Origin: Clostridia bacterium
Lineage (GTDB): Bacteria; Bacillota; Clostridia; Acetivibrionales; DSM-2933
NCBI GenBank assembly: GCA_026418275.1
Contig: JAOABQ010000087.1
Location: 1-64,000 of the forward strand
Length of the DNA stretch: 64,000 nt
Direction of reading: 5' to 3'
Below are positions 37,520 through 47,184 of the stretch, piece by piece. The stretch's first letter is position 1, and each line of letters opens with the position of its first letter. The notes under the pieces are model-generated. The model saw only the letters and a list, made by a program, of their open reading frames with translations. It searched no databases and was not told where the DNA came from. A program made the translations under genes and the position numbers.

Positions 37520-39421
37520 ATGAAATCAAAAATGATTAAGAAAATCATTGTTTTTATTATGCTTTTGGCAATGGTAAACAGTACAATATGGACAGTTCAG
37601 GCATCGCAGGGCAGGAATGATGAAGGACGAGTCCCCCGAAGTATAGTAGGTACCTTTCTTGAATGGAGTGTCTATACAGCGCATAACAACTATGCTCCGG
37701 CGGATATTCCGTGGAAAAAGCTTACCCATATCAATTATGATTTTGCAGTAATTAAAAACGGAAGGGCCTCAATTTTTGATGATTGGGCTGCGACAGGAAT
37801 TTCTTTTGGAGAGGCTTGGGATTCTCCCTTTAAGGGGACATTTGGACAATTTAAAAAGCTTAAAGCGCAAAATCCCTATGTAAAAGTTTTAATTACAGTC
37901 GGACAATCCATACAATACAATGGATTTCATAATGCTGCTCTAACCGAGGAAAGCAGAAATGTTTTTGCAGACAGTTGTGTAGAGTTTATACGGAAATATG
38001 GTTTTGACGGAGTGAATCTCGACTGGGAGTACCCTTGTGTTCCGAAAGACTACGGAGGAACACCTGTGGACTGTGGTTCAGGGGTAGATTGTATTGAAAT
38101 TTCTGCAGGTCCTGAAGATAAGCATAACTATACACTGCTTCTTCAAAAAGTCCGTGAGAAGCTTGATACTGCGAGTTTGAAAGACAGCAAACAGTATGTT
38201 TTAACTGCAGAAGCACCTGCACATTACAATTTTATAGCACTACAAGAACCTGATTTATTTTATCCCTATCTGGACTTTATCAATGTATCTACATACGGGT
38301 ATCACGAGAGTGTAAAGGGAAATTCCGTGACCGGGCATAGTGCACCACTTTATGCCAACCCGGATGAACCTCAATGGGGAGGCACGCCTCTATCCAACGG
38401 GAAATTGAATATCGACTGGGCAATCAATGAGTATAGAAGGTTAGGAGTGCCTACCTTCAAGCTTAATTTGGGAGTTCAATTTTATTCATATGGCTGGAGC
38501 GGGGTGGAGTCAGGGGTTAATCCTTCGCAGCCCGGACTTTTCATGCCTGCGACAGGAAGTCCGAAGGGTATTTGGGACGGCATGGCGCAAAAGGGATGCA
38601 ACCCATTTTATTTTATCAAAGCAAACATGGAGACAAATCCTGCTTATAAAAAATACCGGGATGACCGTTCGGGCGGAGTGCCTTACCTTTACAGCGAATC
38701 CTTAAAGGAGTTTTATTCCTATGAAGATGAGACATCCATATTACTAAAGAAGAATTATGCTTTCAACAATAAAGGATTGGGAGGCATGACGGTATATCCC
38801 TTAAGCGCAGATTATCCATCAAAGGGAAGTACATTGGTTGATATAATTTGCTGGGGAGAGATTTCCCCAACCCCTTTACCTACAATCACCCCATTCCCCA
38901 CAGTGACGCCGACCCCGGCACGGTTGGAAGCTATTGGATATTTTGCTCCGGATTTTGATTATGCAGCAGCTTCCGAAAAGGTATTATCCGGTTTTGAAGT
39001 TGGGGTAACAGATGGGATCCATGATGCTGTGTGGTTTGCAAAAACGGATTCGGAGGGAAGGTTTAAGGTAAGTCTACCGCCGGGATATCCGCCTTACAGC
39101 TTTACAGTTAGAAAAGCAAATTATTTAACAAGATATTTCTCCTTAAATCAAAATACTGCCAGTGAGGCTGTGGTTTCTACCAAGGAATCTCCCATTGACT
39201 TGTGGGCAGGGGATATGAGTATCAACGGATTGCAGGATCATGCCATCAATATGGCGGATATTGTAGAGCATATTAAATATTTCAACAGCAGCGCAGGGGA
39301 AGGAAAGTACAGTGCAGATGCGGACTTCAATCAGGATGGAGCCATTAACATGACAGATATATTAATCATTGTGAAGAATTTTAACAAATCCGGTTCGGAT
39401 TATCCGAAGATCATAAGCTAA
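37520..39421 (+). CDS. Secreted dockerin-bearing GH18 chitinase-like enzyme
   Basis: A 633-aa paralogue of the preceding gene. Signal peptide ~1-29; GH18 barrel ~38-440; Pro/Thr-rich linker ~452-470 (TPLPTITPFPTVTPTP); beta module ~472-560; dockerin ~562-628 (DHAINMADI and NQDGAINMTDI). The catalytic motif DGVNLDWEYP keeps the acid/base Glu170. However the Tyr-Asp motif reads STYGYH, so the usual Asp is Gly. Two extra cysteine pairs lie after the motif (CVPKDYGGTPVDCGSGVDC). It is likely active on chitin or a related glycan, but this is not certain. Confidence 0.9.
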   Translation: MKSKMIKKIIVFIMLLAMVNSTIWTVQASQGRNDEGRVPRSIVGTFLEWSVYTAHNNYAPADIPWKKLTHINYDFAVIKNGRASIFDDWAATGISFGEAWDSPFKGTFGQFKKLKAQNPYVKVLITVGQSIQYNGFHNAALTEESRNVFADSCVEFIRKYGFDGVNLDWEYPCVPKDYGGTPVDCGSGVDCIEISAGPEDKHNYTLLLQKVREKLDTASLKDSKQYVLTAEAPAHYNFIALQEPDLFYPYLDFINVSTYGYHESVKGNSVTGHSAPLYANPDEPQWGGTPLSNGKLNIDWAINEYRRLGVPTFKLNLGVQFYSYGWSGVESGVNPSQPGLFMPATGSPKGIWDGMAQKGCNPFYFIKANMETNPAYKKYRDDRSGGVPYLYSESLKEFYSYEDETSILLKKNYAFNNKGLGGMTVYPLSADYPSKGSTLVDIICWGEISPTPLPTITPFPTVTPTPARLEAIGYFAPDFDYAAASEKVLSGFEVGVTDGIHDAVWFAKTDSEGRFKVSLPPGYPPYSFTVRKANYLTRYFSLNQNTASEAVVSTKESPIDLWAGDMSINGLQDHAINMADIVEHIKYFNSSAGEGKYSADADFNQDGAINMTDILIIVKNFNKSGSDYPKIIS

Positions 39422-39480
39422 TATTACCTTTGTAACATAATCGTAATTAAAAAAGGCAGAAGCAGCGTAAAAAAATTAGC

Positions 39481-39519
39481 AATAATAGCCGATAAAATAT
39501 AAGCGGCTATTATTTTTTT
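39481..39519 (+). terminator. Terminator after the second GH18 gene
   Basis: An 11-bp stem (AATAATAGCCG at 39481-39491 with CGGCTATTATT at 39504-39514) is followed by a T-run. Confidence 0.92.
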
Positions 39520-39679
39520 ATACAGGTATTGGCCAAAAACAACCCATAGTCTCTATTAGTAAATCTTATTCAAAGCTTCGCTGTGTACCAAAAAATCTTA
39601 ATACGTTTAACGAATATATATTATACAAAGATGTTTGAACAGATACCATAATCTAAGCATTGTACAGGGAGGTCGGCTT

Positions 39680-42600
39680 ATGAGGTATAAAACAAAATTG
39701 GGGAAGCTAATTGCTCTTTTTTTAACGTTCACGATGACCGGCACCTGCCTTCCTTCACATGCGGCATCCAATGAGGTTCCGGAAGCCGTATACTCAGGGA
39801 TTGGAAATGCGGCAGTGATTTTAAATAACATGGACTACTCGGATGTAAAGAACTCCAATGCATGGTCCAAAGAAGCCATCTATGAAACCAGTGCCATGGA
39901 TATCATGAAAGGATATGGAGATAAGCGGTTTGGAAGGACCAACCCGGTTTCAAAGGAACAGGCCATCGCAATTGCATACCGGATTGCCGGAAAGGAAGCG
40001 GACGCGCAGAAAGCCGGGGAAGCACTGGATAATGCAAGAAAGCTGGAGGAAAAAAAGAAAAACTCTTTGAGTATATGGAGTGATGGGTATTTGCAGTTGG
40101 CTGGAAATGAAGGCCTAATCTCCCAGCAGGATTTAACGGATGCTTTTGCAGTAGACACAGAAGAGGCTGATGATGAGGAGGAAGCCCAACCCAAATTTGA
40201 GCGTGCTGCTCCGGCTACAAGACAGGAAATGGCCTTTTGGCTAGCAAAAGCTTTTAACCTGCCGCCGGTTTATGGTCAGCAAGAGATATTTAACAGCTAT
40301 AAAGACTGGAAAGATGCCGATCCTTTAAAAGTCCCGTATATTGAGGCTGTGCTGCAGAATAATATCATGAATGGGGACGGCACAGGATCATTTCGCCCAA
40401 ACCAGCCGGTTACCAGGGAGCAGGCAGCCCAAATTGTGAAAAACGCAGGGAGCATTGTTCTTCCTTTAAGAAATTATGAGAAACAACTGGGTACCATCGA
40501 AGATGTTGTTTTTTCCAGGGATTTGTCCCAGGGGAAGAATGTAACGAAAAAGACCTTTCAAGTAAGAAATAGTAACGGAAAACTTCATCAAATCCTAACC
40601 GTATCCATGGACGATCCATCGGTTCCCTATAAAAACGAGCAAAGCGGCAAAAAGGAATCTGTACCGGGAATGGAGCTGGTTGTTTATAAAAACGGAAAGG
40701 TAGGAAAAAACAGTCTCCTAAGTAAGGGGGACCGGATTGAATATATTGCAGGACCCGATAAAACCGTGAAATTTACCAAAGTATTGTCCAGTGTCAATGA
40801 TACGAAATATATTGCAGCACAGATTGATGGGATCGATACCGGAAATTTGCTCTTGGACGCCTATCATATCTTTAAAATGGATTATCCGGATATGGGCACA
40901 AACCCATCCTTTAATATGTCCGGGGATAAAATCAACACGACTTACAGGTATAGTAATGATGTAGATGTTATGGTAGATGGCAAAAAAAGCGATATCGGCA
41001 GCATTAAACCGAACTCTGATGCAATTCTTACAATCCGGGACGATATTGTAGTGGGGATCAAGATTATCGATTTGAGTGTTAAGCCCAGTGAGTCCAAGGG
41101 AGAAACAAATGTGGTAAAGGGAATTGTAGAAGATAATAATCCCAAGTTGGGCTACATAACCCTTTACAACGAAAACGGTACAGGCATCGGTTCGGGCAAT
41201 ATGAAGCCTGTGGTAAACTTGAGAAACTACAATTATGTAAATCCATCCAATATGGAGGCCTTTAGAAACCATAAAAGTGTCAAGCCCGATGATGTTAAAG
41301 TGGGGGATACTGTTTTCTTAAAACTGGACGATAAAGGAAACGTAATATCCCTCAGTGCAGTGGAAAACTATCTGGTAAAGTATGGTAGGGTAATATCTAA
41401 AAAGCCCAAAAGCCTTGTTATAGAATATACCAACGGAACACAACAGGTTCTGGATATTGAAGAGGGCATTTCGGTCATTATGGATAAAAAAGTGACGGAT
41501 TACGCGAGCTTGAAGGACGGTGACCGGGTTCGTCTGATGCTTTGGTCTACAAATAAATTTGTGAAAGTTAAGGAAATTGCGATTGAGGGAGACGAACACT
41601 TCATTACAAATATTTACAAGGGTCTGATTTCTTATATTGACGATACATCGGGCAAAATTGTCGCATTAAACCTGGAGGTATTGGACCGGGGAAAATGGAG
41701 GAAAGTGGATAAGAAAGGTATTTCGGATATCAAACTATCGCCGCAGGCAGTGGCTTTTTCGGGAAACATGAAGCTGGATATGGAGACTGCTAAAAACCAA
41801 TATAAGAACCATACAGCGTATATTGCAGTTGAGAACGACTATGGCGGCAGCGAGAGCGCGGTTTTCATATCCTTTAGAAACCCGGATGATACAGAGGTGG
41901 TTTACGACGATACAGTTTCCAATGCACCATTGGGAACGGATGAAGTTTCAATTAGCAAAGAAGCCAATGTTTTTAAGTATGGGCCTGGGACTATCATTGT
42001 GAAAGAGGGAAGGCTTGTACTGGGAAACAGCCTGGCGAAGGAAGATCTGGCTTATGTTGTTGCCAACCGGGATTATAATAATGGAAGCTATAAGGCCGGG
42101 ATTATTCAGATTAATAAGGGCTTGGAAACCAATACACTCCAGATTTACAGGGCAAGAATCAAGGAAATTAACGAAGGAAGAGATTTTTCAGTAGATTCCT
42201 TTTCGGAATTAAATGGAATGAGTTGGGAATTTAAGAATTCACCAAAGACCTTTTTGATCACAAATGAGACCAGGATTATGGACAGCGGCGGAATTGTAAA
42301 CCCCAGAGACTTTAAAGGGTATGGCACTGAAAGCTTTGTCGACCGGGTCGTTTATATTGTTGCAAAGGACCTAAACACACTTCTTATAAGTACTGCACCT
42401 TACGGTGTATATCAGGCAAGAGGGGATGTTTATGAAGTTACGGGCGGATCAGTTGGAGAGGATGGCGTAAGGCTAACCGAACCCACAGGTCTTAAGGTTT
42501 GGAAGGTAAAAAGCTATGATTCGGCAGCACATCTATGGGGAGGCGGAAAAGACTTAACCCTAAATATTTTAAAAGAGAGCATTCTCATCAAAAACAATAA

Positions 42601-42703
42601 GATTATAAAACCTTCGGAGCTTCGAAAGGGAGATCAAATCCGGGTTATTAAAAAAGATGGAAGCGAAACGGGAGATGCTTATATCGTATTTGTCGAGGGT
42701 TAG
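39680..42703 (+). CDS. Large S-layer-homology (SLH) surface protein
   Basis: A 1007-aa exported protein. The signal peptide ends near AASN (~residue 31). SLH domains: one at ~48-105 (YSDVKNSNAWSKEAI, MDIMKGYGDKRFGR), a degenerate one at ~120-215, and one at ~225-285 (DGTGSFRPNQPVTREQAAQ). The remaining ~720 residues are beta-rich with short repeated motifs of the type D.V.VGDTVFLKLDDKGNV, looking like small barrel domains. I use ATG 39680 behind GGGAGG; the in-frame TTG at 39635 precedes that site. It probably binds pyruvylated wall polymer by its SLH end. Followed 35 bases later by a second SLH gene. Confidence 0.88.
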   Translation: MRYKTKLGKLIALFLTFTMTGTCLPSHAASNEVPEAVYSGIGNAAVILNNMDYSDVKNSNAWSKEAIYETSAMDIMKGYGDKRFGRTNPVSKEQAIAIAYRIAGKEADAQKAGEALDNARKLEEKKKNSLSIWSDGYLQLAGNEGLISQQDLTDAFAVDTEEADDEEEAQPKFERAAPATRQEMAFWLAKAFNLPPVYGQQEIFNSYKDWKDADPLKVPYIEAVLQNNIMNGDGTGSFRPNQPVTREQAAQIVKNAGSIVLPLRNYEKQLGTIEDVVFSRDLSQGKNVTKKTFQVRNSNGKLHQILTVSMDDPSVPYKNEQSGKKESVPGMELVVYKNGKVGKNSLLSKGDRIEYIAGPDKTVKFTKVLSSVNDTKYIAAQIDGIDTGNLLLDAYHIFKMDYPDMGTNPSFNMSGDKINTTYRYSNDVDVMVDGKKSDIGSIKPNSDAILTIRDDIVVGIKIIDLSVKPSESKGETNVVKGIVEDNNPKLGYITLYNENGTGIGSGNMKPVVNLRNYNYVNPSNMEAFRNHKSVKPDDVKVGDTVFLKLDDKGNVISLSAVENYLVKYGRVISKKPKSLVIEYTNGTQQVLDIEEGISVIMDKKVTDYASLKDGDRVRLMLWSTNKFVKVKEIAIEGDEHFITNIYKGLISYIDDTSGKIVALNLEVLDRGKWRKVDKKGISDIKLSPQAVAFSGNMKLDMETAKNQYKNHTAYIAVENDYGGSESAVFISFRNPDDTEVVYDDTVSNAPLGTDEVSISKEANVFKYGPGTIIVKEGRLVLGNSLAKEDLAYVVANRDYNNGSYKAGIIQINKGLETNTLQIYRARIKEINEGRDFSVDSFSELNGMSWEFKNSPKTFLITNETRIMDSGGIVNPRDFKGYGTESFVDRVVYIVAKDLNTLLISTAPYGVYQARGDVYEVTGGSVGEDGVRLTEPTGLKVWKVKSYDSAAHLWGGGKDLTLNILKESILIKNNKIIKPSELRKGDQIRVIKKDGSETGDAYIVFVEG

Positions 42704-42738
42704 CTTTGAAATAAGCTCTTTTTGAGGAGGGGCAGCCA

Positions 42739-44286
42739 ATGGAAAAAAGGATTGTTTTAATGGTATGCTTGGCAGTATTTCTGATATTTTCAGATCCCCT
42801 GAGGTCTTATGCAAGGCAGGGGGACTCCGGATACGAGGGAGGAATTTCCTCCGGTGAAGTACCGAACAAGACCCAATACGATTATCAGGAGGTTTGCTTT
42901 ATTACCGGTGAACCGGTCCTGTTTAAAGGAACGCTGAGTGTCAAAAAGTCCGCAAAGCAGGATTCTGTTTCATCTACATACATATATACCTTGAAGAACG
43001 CGGATAAGGCTGCAACCTTGACAAGAACGCTTTCTTATACCACAAAGCTTGCGGATAAAGATAATAAGCAGACTGTGGAGGAAACCGCACTGGCTGGGAA
43101 AGCGGTTGAAAGCATTAAGATTGGCAGTACAACATATACCCTAACGAATTATGATTTCACACGTTCAAACCTGGTAGACCACAAATCGGCCATTGATTAC
43201 TTTGCAGGAAATACTTGGGGGAAAAAGGTATACCAAATAGGTGCCTCCGGTGGAGGAACGGCCAACGGCGGCACAGTTACGGTAGAAATTACGGGAAACT
43301 TCTACGGATACAATCAGTATTGGGGAACAACCGAGGCACAAGCCCTAACTTATATTATAAACAGTGAGAAGAAAAACGGTGACAAAACGGATAAATGGGG
43401 GGGGACCGTAGATGTTAATCTTTCCTCCAATACCGAGAAACAGATCAAGTATGTTGAAAATTTACCTGACGAGATCAGCTTTAAAGGGGGATATGTAGAG
43501 ACTCAGTATAACAACAGTGTTTTAGAATATAAATCCAACTTGCCGGAATTTGATAAAAACGGTACTGCAACTGACCGTATGGTGGAAACAAAGAACAGTA
43601 TGAAGCTGGAAACCTTTCCGGTTTGGAAGAGGCTGCCTGTGCCTCACTTAGAGCATTTAAGAGGCCATTGGGCGGAAAAGGATATCAAGAGCCTCTATAG
43701 TCTGGAGGTTTTGAAGGGGAATGACTCCATTTTTAAACCGGAGGAATATATGACCCGGGCCGAATATGCAAAAGCCATTGTAAATGCGGCAAAGGAAGTT
43801 CCGGCAGACCCTGCATTGGCAAGCAAAACAGCCGCTAAGCGTACGGCTGCCTCAAACAGTGCAAAAAAGGAAACTGCTCCCACGTTTAAAGACGTTTCGA
43901 CGGAAAACCTTTATTATGACAACATTGAAATTGCTTTTAAGAGGGGACTGATTAACGGGGTTGGTAATAACTTGTTTGAACCGGATAGAGCTTTAAATGT
44001 GGCGGATGCGGTTACCATTCTCGTTCGTGCTTTGGGCCTTGAAAATTTGGCACCAAATCCCAAACCTGTGACTACCTTCAGAGATAACGACAAAATACCG
44101 CTTTACGCAAGAAACGCAGTATTTGTTGCTGAAAAAATCGGTTTAATTCAGGGGGATGACAAGGGATATCTAAAGCCTATGGATAAGCTTACCAAAGCGA
44201 GGGCGGCTGCCCTCATCAACCGGTTTATTCAATACATGCGGGATGGAATCCGGAAAGATTATAAAGATGGAATTGTTAATTATTAA
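42739..44286 (+). CDS. SLH-domain exported protein
   Basis: A 515-aa protein with signal peptide ~1-26, an unknown beta-rich N-terminal region ~30-290 and three SLH domains at the C-terminus: ~300-355 (HLRGHWAEKDIKSLYSLEVL), ~380-440 (FKDVSTENLYYDNIEIAFKR) and ~445-505 (FRDNDKIPLYARNAV). The SLH order is opposite to its upstream neighbour. AGGAGGGG precedes the ATG. The pair likely forms one operon and provides two wall-anchored proteins. Confidence 0.88.
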   Translation: MEKRIVLMVCLAVFLIFSDPLRSYARQGDSGYEGGISSGEVPNKTQYDYQEVCFITGEPVLFKGTLSVKKSAKQDSVSSTYIYTLKNADKAATLTRTLSYTTKLADKDNKQTVEETALAGKAVESIKIGSTTYTLTNYDFTRSNLVDHKSAIDYFAGNTWGKKVYQIGASGGGTANGGTVTVEITGNFYGYNQYWGTTEAQALTYIINSEKKNGDKTDKWGGTVDVNLSSNTEKQIKYVENLPDEISFKGGYVETQYNNSVLEYKSNLPEFDKNGTATDRMVETKNSMKLETFPVWKRLPVPHLEHLRGHWAEKDIKSLYSLEVLKGNDSIFKPEEYMTRAEYAKAIVNAAKEVPADPALASKTAAKRTAASNSAKKETAPTFKDVSTENLYYDNIEIAFKRGLINGVGNNLFEPDRALNVADAVTILVRALGLENLAPNPKPVTTFRDNDKIPLYARNAVFVAEKIGLIQGDDKGYLKPMDKLTKARAAALINRFIQYMRDGIRKDYKDGIVNY

Positions 44287-44406
44287 TGAATTCCATATAT
44301 TTCTATGTATAATATCTGCACTTTGCTTTTGATTGTGTTAAAATAGAATCGGTAAAAAGGATATGTTTACATCCAATTATAAAAATAAAGGAAATAGGTG
44401 ACACGA

Positions 44407-45891
44407 ATGAAAAAAGCAAGGGTTCTTTTAACAACACTCTTTGTCATTTGCGTCTTGTTTTCTCAAAATGGGTATACTGAGGATGCGGGTGCAGTGGGGC
44501 AAAGCAGCATGGAATATCTTAAAAGTGTGATGGACATGGCAAAGGAAAAGTACAAAGGGGATATCAGTGACGAAAAACTTATGGAAGGTGCCTTAAAAGG
44601 GATCTTCGCAAGTATGGATCAATATACCGAATACTATACAAAGGAAGAAGCAGAAACATTTTTTAATGATATTCACGGGTCCTATGAGGGGATCGGAATT
44701 ATGGTAGCTAAAGTAGGAGAGTTTGTTGAGATTATAAAAGTATTTCCTGCATCACCTGCGGAAAAGGCAGGTATTTCGTCGGGGGATAAAATTGTGGAAG
44801 TGGAAGGCAAAAATATGGTCGGTGCTTCAACCGATGAGGTTGTGAGCCTGATTAAGGGAGAAGCGGGAACGAAAGTTACCATCGGTATTGTAAAAAAAGG
44901 CCAGACAAAAGTTTCTAAATTACAGGTGGCGAGAGAACAGATCAAAATCAATCCTGTTACCCATGAAATAAAGGGAGATACAGGATACATCAAACTTGAG
45001 GTTTTTAATTCAAATGCTGACGAGTATATGACAAAGGCTTTGGATGAGATGGATAAAAACAACATCAGGAAAATTATCCTTGACTTACGGGATAATCCCG
45101 GCGGGGAAGTTGGCCAAGCGGTGGCCATTGCACGGAAGTTTGTACCCGAAGGACTTATTACAAAGCTGGACTTTAAATCGGAAGATATAAAAGATGAGGA
45201 ATACTTTTCTTATCTCAAAAAGACAAAATACAAGCTTGTAGTACTGGTGAACAAAAATAGTGCAAGTGCCTCCGAAATTTTGGCTGGGGCGATACAAGAT
45301 ACAAAAGCGGGTACCCTGGTAGGAACGAAAACCTTCGGTAAGGCAAAGGTACAAAATCTATTGCCCCTCTTAACGCCTGAAGCATACAAGAAATATGAGG
45401 AGAAGTTGGGTGTAAAAATAGTCGCCGGAGATGATCTCGGAAAGTATGGCATCCAGCCAACAGAAAGTGAAATCATAGGTTGGGCTAAAATCACCACAGG
45501 GCTGTATACGACACCCAAAGGAAGAATGATAGACTTAGAGGGCTTAAAGCCGGATATCTCTGTAAATGATCCTGAAATTTCAGGTGGAGTGGATATCAAC
45601 AGTATCCAAAAGGTCTCAAAAACCTCCAAAATCACTTTAAAAAGTGAAGGAAATGATGTATACAACGCGGAAAAAATATTAAAAAGTTTGGGGTATGATG
45701 TAGGAACACCGGATATGAAGTATGATGACAAAACCCTTTATCAAGTTGCAAGATTCCAAAAGGATAACAAGTTGTTTCCATATGGCGTTCTGGACCTAAC
45801 TACACAAAAACTGTTAAATGAGAAGCTGGATAAGCTTGTTGCAGAGAAGGACAAGCAGTATGCCAAAGCTTTGGAACTGCTGAGAAAATAG
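44407..45891 (+). CDS. S41 C-terminal processing peptidase with PDZ and peptidoglycan-binding domains
   Basis: A 494-aa CtpA/Prc-type serine protease. Signal peptide ~1-25; PDZ domain ~95-175 (YEGIGIMVAKVGEF, GDKIVEVEGKN); S41 catalytic domain ~195-370 with Ser in NKNSASASEILAGA and Lys in TKTFGKAKVQ; C-terminal PG_binding_1 domain ~415-475 (NAEKILKSLGYDVG, VARFQKDN). It acts outside the membrane. ATG 44407 or GTG 44398 are both possible. Position after SLH genes suggests surface-protein processing, but in sporeformers such enzymes also cleave sporulation signals. Confidence 0.92.
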   Translation: MKKARVLLTTLFVICVLFSQNGYTEDAGAVGQSSMEYLKSVMDMAKEKYKGDISDEKLMEGALKGIFASMDQYTEYYTKEEAETFFNDIHGSYEGIGIMVAKVGEFVEIIKVFPASPAEKAGISSGDKIVEVEGKNMVGASTDEVVSLIKGEAGTKVTIGIVKKGQTKVSKLQVAREQIKINPVTHEIKGDTGYIKLEVFNSNADEYMTKALDEMDKNNIRKIILDLRDNPGGEVGQAVAIARKFVPEGLITKLDFKSEDIKDEEYFSYLKKTKYKLVVLVNKNSASASEILAGAIQDTKAGTLVGTKTFGKAKVQNLLPLLTPEAYKKYEEKLGVKIVAGDDLGKYGIQPTESEIIGWAKITTGLYTTPKGRMIDLEGLKPDISVNDPEISGGVDINSIQKVSKTSKITLKSEGNDVYNAEKILKSLGYDVGTPDMKYDDKTLYQVARFQKDNKLFPYGVLDLTTQKLLNEKLDKLVAEKDKQYAKALELLRK

Positions 45892-45903
45892 AAAGTATGA
45901 TAG

Positions 45904-45940
45904 AAAAGATAGTCTTCTTCCTAAAGAAGACTATCTTTTC
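45904..45940 (+). terminator. Terminator after the S41 peptidase gene
   Basis: A perfect 16-bp stem (45904-45919 with 45924-45939) and CCTA tetraloop, ending in Ts and placed 12 bases after the stop codon. Confidence 0.95.
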
Positions 45941-46041
45941 TTATGGTAAAAAAATACTATGAAAAATAGGGAATGTGTATCATGCCCTTAAACTGCAATG
46001 CATAGTAAAATGTAATTGGGGAGTTTAAGAGGTGATGGGAT

Positions 46042-46962
46042 ATGATTTTTAGAGTTTTAAAAAACAATAAAGGCTCATCCATGATTTTATTTACGGTCCT
46101 GCTTGTTGTATTGGTGGGGTGCCTTTCGGTTGTTGTGGATATCGGAGTGGTTATAAATGAAAAATCCAAAATATCCAGAGCCACTGATTCGGCAACATTA
46201 GCGGGAGCGCAGGAATTAATCAATCGTAAAGAGGATGCCAAAAGGATTGCACAAATTTACCTCCAGAAGAATGGGGTTCGGCTTCAAGATGCTAAAGTAG
46301 AATTATCTCCCGATGGGAAAAGAATCCGTGTATCCAGTAAAAGGGAAGTAGAGTATTTTTTTGCAAGGGTACTTGGCTACCAAAAAGGACAGGTAAATGC
46401 TGAAGCGGAAGCCAGGGCCTTGCCAGTATCTAAGGTTTATGCGGGTGTCAGGCCCTTTGCATTGGAGGACCAAACCTTACTCTATGGCCAAAGCTATATT
46501 TTAAAGGATGGGGCCGGGGATGGATATCATGGGAATTATGGCTTGCTTGCGTTGGGGGGGACCGGTGCAAGTAATGTAAGAAGTAATATTTTAAATGGTT
46601 ATAATGGTCCTTTAGAGGTAGGGGGATGGGTTGATACCGAACCTGGAAATAAGGTGAGTATTTTATCGTCGGTTCAGGCGCTGATCAATGGCTGCAAACA
46701 TTGTCCAAGGTGTACCTATGACAGTTTTCAGCCGGGCTGTTCAAGAGTGATTACGATTGTCATTGTAGAATCATTGGATGTAAATGGAAGAAAATCTGTC
46801 AAGATTTCGGGATTTGCCTCTTTCTTTTTGGAAAACATTGCTGAAAACAAAGGGAAAGGGCATACCGAAATAACCGGAAGGTTTATCAAAATGGCTGTTC
46901 CGGGGGAAGGGAAGGAGACACAAAAAAACTATGGATTGGAAACCATAGAATTGGTACGATGA
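46042..46962 (+). CDS. TadG/TadE-like pilus-assembly protein
   Basis: A 306-aa protein with an N-terminal hydrophobic helix (~residues 12-36) preceded by NNKGSSMILFTV and followed by DSATLAGAQEL, the layout of Tad-type pseudopilin-like proteins (putative Flp pilus-assembly TadE/G). The rest is extracellular, with four cysteines in a CKHCPRCTYDSFQPGC cluster (~residues 219-234) that may bind metal or form disulfides. No other tad gene is in the window. GAGGTG lies before the ATG. Confidence 0.78.
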   Translation: MIFRVLKNNKGSSMILFTVLLVVLVGCLSVVVDIGVVINEKSKISRATDSATLAGAQELINRKEDAKRIAQIYLQKNGVRLQDAKVELSPDGKRIRVSSKREVEYFFARVLGYQKGQVNAEAEARALPVSKVYAGVRPFALEDQTLLYGQSYILKDGAGDGYHGNYGLLALGGTGASNVRSNILNGYNGPLEVGGWVDTEPGNKVSILSSVQALINGCKHCPRCTYDSFQPGCSRVITIVIVESLDVNGRKSVKISGFASFFLENIAENKGKGHTEITGRFIKMAVPGEGKETQKNYGLETIELVR

Positions 46963-46996
46963 AGTTTGTTTGTACCTAAAAAAAAACAAGGCATTT

Positions 46997-47046
46997 AAAA
47001 CCTGGAATCCCCTAACTTTAAAAGATTACGGGGTTTTAGGTTTTTT
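46997..47046 (+). terminator. Terminator after the TadG-like gene
   Basis: Outer arms AAAACCT (46997-47003) and AGGTTTT (47038-47044) and inner CCCC/GGGG pairs form a hairpin whose 3' arm runs into six Ts. Confidence 0.8.
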
Positions 47047-47055
47047 ATAAATTAA

Positions 47056-47097
47056 TTGTCGATTACTATTGACACTCTATAATGTCGAAGATAAAAT
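47056..47097 (+). promoter_or_regulatory. Promoter(s) of pyrG
   Basis: TTGACA (47069-47074), a 17-bp spacer and TAAAAT (47092-47097) make a near-consensus sigma-A promoter, predicting a start near 47103-47105. A second overlapping pair, TTGTCG (47056-47061), 16 bp and TATAAT (47078-47083), is also possible. Confidence 0.8.
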
Positions 47098-47104
47098 AAA
47101 GAGT

Positions 47105-47177
47105 GTGTTTTTTTTTGAAATAATACAATTTATATATACAATAAACAAAAAACTGCGCAAGCTGTTTTTTGGGGAGG
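47105..47177 (+). promoter_or_regulatory. pyrG leader with a U-tract and attenuator-like hairpin
   Basis: From the predicted start the leader runs GTG then nine Ts (47108-47116). Close to the gene AAAAAAC (47147-47153) pairs with GTTTTTT (47164-47170) around a small GC/GCAA centre, forming a weak terminator-like hairpin directly before the GGGGAGG site. The nine-U tract could instead pair with the A6 arm. pyrG attenuation is known in Bacillus; the mechanism here is inference. Confidence 0.45.
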
Positions 47178-47184
47178 AAAATTT

